From positions 1-21,526 of the forward strand of contig CAYTZN010000025.1 of the NCBI GenBank assembly GCA_964442495.1: 21,526 bases of DNA, read 5' to 3'. Within the stretch, counting starts at the first letter, position 1. Each line of letters opens with the position of its first letter. A program made the translations under genes and the position numbers. The notes below the pieces were generated by a model that searched no databases, was not told the DNA's origin, and saw only the letters and a list, made by a program, of their open reading frames with translations. This document shows positions 15,472 through 21,526 of the stretch, in pieces. The stretch comes from CAYTZN01 sp964442495 (lineage in GTDB: Bacteria > Pseudomonadota > Gammaproteobacteria > Legionellales > Legionellaceae).

Positions 15472-16269
15472 ATGCCAGCCGAGCCTTATTCGGCCGCTCT
15501 TATAAGCCGACTTGCAATACCCGGCAACAACCGGATCCCTAATGGTTATTTCCGTTCGAAGCTTTTTATTAATTCATCAACCACCAATCCGCTGGTGGCA
15601 GCAGCGAGCCCATTACTATCTTTACTCGAACGCCTATGCGTAAGTCCTACGCTTCCAGCCATTGACCATATCCGTGAAAACATTGAACATGAGCTGTATG
15701 CCTTTCGTAGCCGATTAATCGGTCAAGAATATGCGGACGAATTTGTCGTCATTGCTTGCTACTTACTGAGCGCTACCATCGATGAATTATTAGGTAAAAA
15801 TTACCTTCGACTGTATGGGCAACCCGCTGAATTTAAAGCATTTACACCCTTATCACAGGATGATGTAGGCCCCCAACGTCGATTTTTTGACATTGTTAAG
15901 CACATCAAGGAACGAACGAATCAATACTTAGACTTATTAGAGTTAACTTATTATTGCTTGATTGCGGGGTTTGAAGGCGAACAACATTTACAAACCGATG
16001 GCCGACAAACACTTGATAATTTAATTGAGGAGTTATACCAGCTCATTCTAGAGAACCGCGCTAACAAACCCTATCGACTCTTTAAAGAACGTACCAACAT
16101 GCTTCCTGAGCCCACTAACCATAAACCGATCATCACTGCAACACTCATTGCCTTTAGCATCATGGTATGTACCTATTTTATTAGCCATACATTGCTGGAA
16201 TCGAAAGCTAAAAGCGTTTTGCAGGGACACATGGTACTTGCCAAAATGGACAATCAACGTCATGGATAA
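15472..16269 (+). CDS. dotU: DotU/IcmH, type IVB secretion inner-membrane protein
   Basis: This 265-aa protein belongs to the DotU/TssL family. The cytoplasmic part has NPLVAAASPLLSLLERL (38-54), the acidic helix QEYADEFVVIACYLLSATIDELL, and EFKAFTPLSQ. One C-terminal membrane segment (about 221-241, IITATLIAFSIMVCTYFI) is followed by a short periplasmic tail, so it is tail-anchored. In Legionella DotU works with IcmF to stabilise the Dot/Icm core complex and place it at the cell pole. Length fits Legionella DotU (about 261 aa). GGAG stands 8 bases before the ATG. It overlaps icmF by 8 bases. A type VI TssL role is less likely because no tss genes are near and IcmF has the Dot/Icm size. Confidence 0.9.
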   Translation: MPAEPYSAALISRLAIPGNNRIPNGYFRSKLFINSSTTNPLVAAASPLLSLLERLCVSPTLPAIDHIRENIEHELYAFRSRLIGQEYADEFVVIACYLLSATIDELLGKNYLRLYGQPAEFKAFTPLSQDDVGPQRRFFDIVKHIKERTNQYLDLLELTYYCLIAGFEGEQHLQTDGRQTLDNLIEELYQLILENRANKPYRLFKERTNMLPEPTNHKPIITATLIAFSIMVCTYFISHTLLESKAKSVLQGHMVLAKMDNQRHG

Positions 16270-19186
16270 ATCGTTATTAGCATTGTGTGACCATTTAAAA
16301 AAAATACTCTGGCAATTAAAGCCTCACAATACGCCACTGTCCTTCTTGCTCCTCATTGGTAAAGTTAACCAAGGTAAAACCACACTATTGCGCCAAAGCC
16401 AATTTGAGCACGTGATTATCGATACCGAAAGGCGAGCTGACATATACCATAATTCACAAGGCGTCATTGTAGAGTTAAGCGAGCTATGGCTCACACATAG
16501 TAAACACCTATTGCAATACACACTTAAGCAATTAAACCGTTGCCATCGCTCATTAAAGATCAGTGGTATCATACTCTGTGTGGATATCAACGAACTCTTG
16601 ATGTCTGAACCGCTGCAATTTGTTGAGCACAGCAAAGCGCACACGCAATTGCTTGCACGCTTTGGGCTGAGCTTAAATTATCGCATTGATGTCGCAATCA
16701 TGTTCACAAAATTAGATGCGTTGGCGGGGTTTTGTGAATTTTTCCAAAATGACCATGCTAGTGACTTGCAAAAACCACTCGGTTTTTCATTGGATTGGAG
16801 CACGCGTCAAAATAAATATTTTAATAACTATAAAATTCAATTCGAACATTTCATTGAGGTACTCGGCCAACAAGTCATACGTAAAATCCACCCTGCTCGC
16901 TCAAGCATTAAACGAACATTAATTCGTGAGTTTCCACTTCAATTGGCGAGCCTTGGTCCCGCCATTCAAGCATTTATTCAAACCATTTCGCCTAAACTAT
17001 TTCGTGTTCAAGCACTCTATTTTACAAGCGCTGAACAAGGGGGTATGAGTTTAGACAAGCTGAATAGAAAAATTCAACATGAATATGCCTTAACAGTCCA
17101 AGATAAATTTCCACAATCTATAAATCACCGCGCATACTTTATTCAAGACGCATTGCGCACGTTTCAGACGCATACAATGCGCCACACCCCACGCCTAAGT
17201 GTATCGCACCGGTGGATAGCCGCGGGCCTTGTGGGCATTGTCACCCTCTCGACCTTATGGCTTAGCTCAAAGCACATCGATTCAGCACGCTCTATCGACA
17301 TTGCTGGTAAAGAACTTCTTGCTTACGATGCTTTAAATGGCCACGCGGGAAATGACGCTTTTGCGCTCTATCATCTCACCAAGGCCTCAAACACCTTAGA
17401 CAAGCTTGCATCAAACAGTATGTATTTGCCGACCTTGCAACAATTAAAAGCACACCTGCATGTCCAAGCCAAACAAAATCTACAAGGGAATTTTTTACCC
17501 TCATTGTTAGCAGAAATTGAACAAACCATTATAGACACACGACAATCTCAAGCAGCCCGATATACTGCTTTAAAAATTTACTTGATGCTAGGTGAACCCT
17601 CTCGTTTTTCACAATCAGACGTTTTGATATGGTTTAGAGATCACTGGAAAAAAGAGACGTCTTCCAATCAATTACAAAAAAAACTAGCCCTCTTAAAGCA
17701 AACACTACAACAACCACTGCGTCCTATCACCATCAATCCACAAATCGTAACGGATGTGAGAAACTATTTAAATGCCCTGCCGGCAAGCTATTTATACTAT
17801 ACCTTGGCTAAAATAAACCTTCCAAAGGCAAAACAAGCCATTGTTATTGATGGTTTTGATTTAGCAAACAAAGAAATTCCTTTTTATTTTACTAAAACAG
17901 GCTTTCAGCAAGTCATTAAAAAACTGCCGACCATTGGTGCTGAATTGCAAGCCGAGAACTGGGTATTAGCTCGTCAAAATTTAACTGACTTGCCCGCCCT
18001 TCTTCAACAAGCCTATTGCTACGAGTACGTTGTTTGGTGGCAAAACTTTATGAGGAAATCAATGCCTCGCCATTTTCAAGATTACCAACAAGCAAGGCTT
18101 TTAACACAAGCGATACACCAGTCCACAGCCTTTAATAAGCTTGTTGATCTCATTCAGCTTCAAACCAGTCCTGAATTGGGTGAAAACTCAGAGTTATTTA
18201 ATCAAGAAATTGCGAGCAAATTCACCGAGCTAAGCTTGGTAAGCCATTCGGCCGTGCGTGACGTGACATTAAATATTAAAGAGCTAGAAAAATTTCTTTC
18301 AACGTTATCAGTCGTCAATGATCAAGGCCGTACAGCATTTGGATTAGTTAAAACCCGCTTTGAGGGGGATACATTGTCCAACCCCTTAAGTGCATTGTAT
18401 GCTGATGTTCGTCAACTACCAGAACCTGTTTCTACCTGGGCAAAGCAAGTTGCGGACGATACCTGGTATATCCTTATCAATGATGCTCGAAACTACATCA
18501 ATCAACAATGGCAACAAACGGTTATTCACGATTATCAATACACCATTGCTAGGCGCTATCCTTTTGACGCAACTCAAACACAAGAAGTATCCATTGCGGA
18601 CTTTGAACACTTTTTTGCAACGCATGGTGTATTAAACTCTTTTATTGAACAATATTTAAAGCCCTTTATTGATACATCACAGGCTCAATGGCAGCTGAAA
18701 GAATTAAACAATTATGTACTGCCCATATCCGCAGACATGATCAACGAATTAATTCGTGCCAATATTATCAGTAATATGTTTTTTCCTGACCGGAATGAAA
18801 CCAGTAAGATTGAATTCAGCCTTCAAAAAGTAAATTTAGACCCTATTGTTGCAAACTTACAACTGGTGATTGGCAATAAAAAGCTTAGTGATACACAAGA
18901 CAGTGATGCCCTTATTCACTTTAATTGGCCCCAAACCAACGCACGATTAACCATTAATTCTATAGATGGAAATCATTATGAAATTGATGAATTTGGTCCA
19001 TGGGCATTTTTTAAAGTGTTACAGAAAGTAAATGTACTTGTGGATGAACAAGATAATTCAAATTTACAAATTTTGTTTGAAGTGAATGGGAACTCTGGGC
19101 GTTATGTCTTAAAAACACAAAACCAAGTCAATCCCTTCATTCCAGGGATATTGAATGGGTTTGTTTTAAATGACTCAATTGCCTAG
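16262..19186 (+). CDS. icmF: IcmF, type IVB secretion inner-membrane protein
   Basis: This 974-aa protein is the partner of DotU (TssM/IcmF family). The N-terminal domain carries a Walker A motif GKVNQGKT (33-40). A membrane segment lies at about 318-337 (WIAAGLVGIVTLSTLW), followed by a large periplasmic region with the IcmF-related and C-terminal IcmF domains, ending in beta-rich sequence (HFNWPQTNARLTINS, GPWAFFKVLQKV). L. pneumophila IcmF is about 973 aa; type VI TssM is usually over 1,100. The frame is open back to 16148, but ATG 16262 is chosen because it overlaps the dotU stop by 8 bases, the usual coupled arrangement, and gives the expected length. The stop at 19186 is followed by a small gene rather than other icm genes. 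Confidence 0.9.
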   Translation: MDKSLLALCDHLKKILWQLKPHNTPLSFLLLIGKVNQGKTTLLRQSQFEHVIIDTERRADIYHNSQGVIVELSELWLTHSKHLLQYTLKQLNRCHRSLKISGIILCVDINELLMSEPLQFVEHSKAHTQLLARFGLSLNYRIDVAIMFTKLDALAGFCEFFQNDHASDLQKPLGFSLDWSTRQNKYFNNYKIQFEHFIEVLGQQVIRKIHPARSSIKRTLIREFPLQLASLGPAIQAFIQTISPKLFRVQALYFTSAEQGGMSLDKLNRKIQHEYALTVQDKFPQSINHRAYFIQDALRTFQTHTMRHTPRLSVSHRWIAAGLVGIVTLSTLWLSSKHIDSARSIDIAGKELLAYDALNGHAGNDAFALYHLTKASNTLDKLASNSMYLPTLQQLKAHLHVQAKQNLQGNFLPSLLAEIEQTIIDTRQSQAARYTALKIYLMLGEPSRFSQSDVLIWFRDHWKKETSSNQLQKKLALLKQTLQQPLRPITINPQIVTDVRNYLNALPASYLYYTLAKINLPKAKQAIVIDGFDLANKEIPFYFTKTGFQQVIKKLPTIGAELQAENWVLARQNLTDLPALLQQAYCYEYVVWWQNFMRKSMPRHFQDYQQARLLTQAIHQSTAFNKLVDLIQLQTSPELGENSELFNQEIASKFTELSLVSHSAVRDVTLNIKELEKFLSTLSVVNDQGRTAFGLVKTRFEGDTLSNPLSALYADVRQLPEPVSTWAKQVADDTWYILINDARNYINQQWQQTVIHDYQYTIARRYPFDATQTQEVSIADFEHFFATHGVLNSFIEQYLKPFIDTSQAQWQLKELNNYVLPISADMINELIRANIISNMFFPDRNETSKIEFSLQKVNLDPIVANLQLVIGNKKLSDTQDSDALIHFNWPQTNARLTINSIDGNHYEIDEFGPWAFFKVLQKVNVLVDEQDNSNLQILFEVNGNSGRYVLKTQNQVNPFIPGILNGFVLNDSIA

Positions 19187-19267
19187 TTTTGCGAGCATGT
19201 AGAACGCGCATTACATCAAGATAACCTATAATTAAAGAATAGCATCTAAGATACAATAGGTTCTGAG

Positions 19268-19474
19268 ATGAACAGAGATATTGAGGTTTTAAAAATTTAT
19301 CATAGTGAAGTAGATAAAAAAGAGAAAATCCGATTACTTAAAGAGTTAGCCCTTGATTTACATAATGAATTAGAGGCTCAAGACCAAAACATGCAACCTG
19401 AGATTCATAATAAACTATCAGAAGGCCTTAGGCTCGCCACAAATTTTATTAGAGAATTAACCAAAGAAGACTAA
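19268..19474 (+). CDS. Small hypothetical protein, highly charged helical
   Basis: This is a 68-aa protein, rich in Glu, Lys and Leu, predicted to be almost entirely helical and possibly coiled-coil, with no signal peptide or membrane segment. AGG lies about 8 bases before the ATG, and a TATAAT-like box at 19227-19232 could serve as a -10 without a good -35. It starts 81 bases after icmF on the same strand, so it could be cotranscribed or have its own promoter. No family recognised. Its clean codon pattern and ribosome-binding site suggest a real gene. Confidence 0.6.
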   Translation: MNRDIEVLKIYHSEVDKKEKIRLLKELALDLHNELEAQDQNMQPEIHNKLSEGLRLATNFIRELTKED

Positions 19475-19547
19475 AGGGCAGGTCCGTATATCTAACCCAT
19501 CCAATTTTTCACAGCCAACGGGTTAATCACTTCTTCCTTTTAATCGT

Positions 19548-19844
19548 CTATTTAAATTTTACCAAAGCAAGTTTGACTTCAACACTAGCTTCGGTTTGAG
19601 TAGTATCTAGATCGTCAGGAACAATAAGCTCTGAAATCAAGTCTCCTGTTTTTTGCATAAGCGTCTGGTATTTTGGAGAATTTTCCTGCATATGGGGGGA
19701 TTACCTTTTGATAGTGCGTGATATTTCGCGAATCTTGGAAAAATTCTCAATAATATTAATAGTTATTTCTGTTGCTTTAGAGCTTTTTAAAATGGTTGCA
19801 AGCATATACCCTACATTTCCCACCAATGCAGAAGATTTTTGTAA
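19548..19844 (-). pseudogene. C-terminal remnant of an unidentified protein, possibly ORF6N-like
   Basis: One minus-strand frame runs from 19844 to a stop at 19548 with a single internal TAA at 19701-19703. Before it the sense is SSALVGNVGYMLATILKSSK and then ATEITINIIENFSKIRE. After it comes MQENSPKYQTLMQK (ATG at 19691, 47 codons) ending in VKLALVKFK. The first part has the spacing seen in the C-terminal half of ORF6N regulators (M-L-x-x-x-L-x-S-x-x-A-x-x-x-x-I-x-I-x-x-x-F-x-x-x-R), but the match is weak. Its 5' part is missing and meets the transposase remnant at about 19840, as if an element inserted into it. Confidence 0.45.
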
Positions 19845-20680
19845 TTAGAGTAATTAATTTCGACCCGCTCCAGCTCGGCTGGCAAACCGTAGATGTCTAA
19901 CGCATGCTTACCAAAGTACACAATAATCCGTTGATATACTTTTTTAACATTCGTCACAATACGAAGGCGTTTGTCATCCGTGATGATGATAACCACAGTA
20001 ATCATATTCATAAGTTCAGGAATCCATTTCATGTTGGGGTTGTTAATAGGCTTTCCCAGCTGATTGGGAAATACATTGCATTGTTCCTCCATGCATTTAT
20101 GCATGTTGTACTGGGCGAAGTTATAAACCATGAGACATAGGGTCATGATCATCATGAGCGCGCTGATTCTTGCGGGTGTTTTAAGATAAAATGAATCCAA
20201 TTCAAATGCGTTGTTTTTGATAAATTTAAATCCTGATTCAACACAAGACTGCTCTTTGTATTATTTGAGCACAGAATGATTATCAAGTAACGCCTCATCA
20301 AGCTGATTAGTTACCAGAATAAAACGACCTAATGATTGTTTTTCTAGCCCTATTTTTTCAAGGCACGATGAAAATATTGCTTCTATTTGATAGGCAACCA
20401 CCTCTTTTTGAGCTCCAGGCTTAGGGCGACCTTTTTCTGCATATCATTCAATGAGAATAACATGAAAGCTTGTTTTATCACTGCTATTTTCATCCAAGGC
20501 CTCCACCCATAACGGAATATTAGCAACACCGCCCTGCGTCAATGACAGCATAACTTGCTTTAAATTGGGTCGGTTAGCTTTTAAATAACCATAGGTTGGC
20601 ATAAGGGTATCGCCAGGGACATCAACATCATCATAACGTCCATGCAATACAAAGCTGGTTGAGTCCAACGGTATCGCGAT
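19811..20680 (-). pseudogene. IS1634-family transposase, 5'-truncated with two internal stops
   Basis: One frame of 290 codons runs from 20680 to the stop at 19811. It has an in-frame TGA at 20444-20446 and TAA at 20261-20263, so it gives three pieces. The family signature is clear: LDSTSFVLHGRYD with the first catalytic Asp, EKGRPKPGAQKEVVAYQ, ESGFKFIKNNAFELDSFYLK, TPARISALMMIMTLCLMVYN, and VPNQLGKP-like NVFPNQLGKP with KHALDIYGLP near the end. The full-length family is about 550 aa; the N-terminal 200 or more residues are missing. The element is a dead remnant. No terminal inverted repeat was identified. Bases 20681-20899 beyond it show nothing recognisable. Confidence 0.85.
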
Positions 20681-20899
20681 TTAATGACATCACGTCAAAA
20701 AATAAAAAAACATGCGCGCTAGCATACGTTATTACCACGTTGATTGATTTGATCTATCTCTTGTTATCGATTGATCTTTGTCTTTATTTAAACTCAATGC
20801 GGACTTTCGGGGCCTTTTAATTGAAAATTACTTCAAATTAGCCGCAGAACATCGGATCAAACACGGAGGATACGGATGCTGGGCCATGGTGACACCATT

Positions 20900-20927
20900 T
20901 TGACTAAAATAAATCTTACTGTATAAT
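20900..20927 (+). promoter_or_regulatory. Near-consensus promoter of the ankyrin-repeat gene
   Basis: TTGACT (20900-20905) and the consensus TATAAT (20922-20927) are 16 bases apart. Transcription would start near 20934, 25 bases before the ATG. This is the best sigma-70 match in the window. Confidence 0.65.
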
Positions 20928-20958
20928 TTATATTCAAAATACGGCCGCGAGCATTGAC

Positions 20959-21526
20959 ATGAAATTCAAATCCCACGAAGAAAGAATGCAACACCCAGAA
21001 GCCAGGCTTATTCCACAAAATACGTGGAATGATTATATGGTCTTTAATCGCGAATTATCGGATAGGTTTATACCGCTGATGAAGGCAAATAAAGATGCCC
21101 TGATGGATGAGGTGGCGAAGGTACCTTACGATAGCAGCCAAGAACGTTATTGTGCATGGCTTGCTGTTGCTTATAGTCATCCGGATTTAGATACTGCAAT
21201 GCTTCTTGAGCTTTCTCGGGTAATGAATTTGTCAGATATAGATGCTTTAACAGTCGCCACAGTGTATGGAAGATTAGATTACGTTATAGAATTAGATAAG
21301 GAGTTAACTCACCGAGCCTCACGTGTCTGGAATTCCTTTGGCACAAAAGAGAAGCTGTTTGAAATGGCGGGTAGGTTTGGTCATTTATCCATACTTCGGT
21401 ATTTTGAAGAAAAAGCGCCAGATAAATTGCAAGAAATGATTGCAGCAAATGACTACGCTGCTTTTCGATGGGCTGCCCGAAATGGTCATTTAGATATCCT
21501 TCGATATCTCGAAGAAAAAGCGCCAG
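20959..21526 (+). CDS. Ankyrin-repeat protein, N-terminal part, cut by window edge
   Basis: 189 codons are open from ATG 20959 to the window end. About 120 residues of helical sequence without a signal peptide come first. Then ankyrin-type units appear: AGRFGHLSILRYFEEKAPD, then AARNGHLDILRYLEEKAP, where the GHLxILRY block repeats after exactly 35 codons (21379 and 21484). The repeat DNA is also very similar, which implies recent duplication. The 35-residue period is slightly longer than the usual 33. Ankyrin proteins in Legionella and Coxiella are often Dot/Icm effectors that bind host proteins. This is an inference from family and from the dotU-icmF genes nearby; the C terminus with any secretion signal is outside the window. 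The ribosome-binding site is weak (GCGAG). Confidence 0.75.
   Translation, partial: MKFKSHEERMQHPEARLIPQNTWNDYMVFNRELSDRFIPLMKANKDALMDEVAKVPYDSSQERYCAWLAVAYSHPDLDTAMLLELSRVMNLSDIDALTVATVYGRLDYVIELDKELTHRASRVWNSFGTKEKLFEMAGRFGHLSILRYFEEKAPDKLQEMIAANDYAAFRWAARNGHLDILRYLEEKAP

Noticed and set aside
16148..16261. Longer start of icmF overlapping dotU by over 100 bases
   Set aside because: ATG 16262 gives the expected 974 aa and the usual short overlap.
15472..19186. Type VI secretion tssL-tssM
   Set aside because: No other type VI genes are near, DotU lacks an OmpA-like extension, and IcmF has the Dot/Icm length.
19904..20140. Plus-strand 78-codon frame opposite the transposase
   Set aside because: It is a shadow of the minus-strand transposase pseudogene.

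Overview
The window looks like a chromosomal segment of a gammaproteobacterium of the order Legionellales, most likely Legionella or a close relative. The reasons are a 265-aa DotU/IcmH and a 974-aa IcmF of Dot/Icm size, an ankyrin-repeat protein of effector type, modest GC content, and decayed IS1634-like and phage-regulator genes. This is inferred from gene content; no database search was possible.

Layout. Bases 1-50 are the 5' part of a minus-strand tRNA-Pro (anticodon GGG). A minus-strand pair follows: a beta-CASP RNA-processing metallo-hydrolase and a D-lactate dehydrogenase. Divergent from it is a plus-strand pair, an archaeal-type AMP/thymidine phosphorylase and an archaeal-type PRPP synthetase one base apart. 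Together they resemble an RNA and nucleotide salvage module. Bases 5059-5738 hold a 141-bp palindromic element, scraps of reading frame and a terminator. A minus-strand operon then runs from 9765 to 5739: a fused alpha/beta 2-oxo acid dehydrogenase E1, a glutaryl-CoA dehydrogenase overlapping it by 23 bases, and a GSX10DXD nucleotidyltransferase. This order suggests 2-oxoadipate to glutaryl-CoA to crotonyl-CoA. The E1 gene contains a perfect 22-bp inverted repeat inside its coding sequence.

Upstream of E1 lies a decayed lipoprotein gene, then a short-chain dehydrogenase, then a 600-bp non-coding stretch with an ORF6N-type phage-regulator remnant and a short palindromic intergenic repeat. Next are two minus-strand genes resembling the enterobacterial NfrA/NfrB system: a TPR plus NfrA-C protein and a membrane glycosyltransferase ending in an MshEN (cyclic-di-GMP-binding type) domain. 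They are divergent from dotU-icmF, which encode the inner-membrane pair that stabilises the Dot/Icm type IVB secretion core. No other dot/icm gene is visible.

The right end is accessory: a small hypothetical gene, an interrupted unidentified gene, an IS1634-family transposase pseudogene with two internal stops, and the first 189 codons of an ankyrin-repeat protein behind a near-consensus promoter. The strongest leads are the coding-sequence palindrome in E1, the miniature Nfr-like system, the AMP phosphorylase/PRPP synthetase/beta-CASP cluster, and the isolated dotU-icmF pair beside a putative effector.
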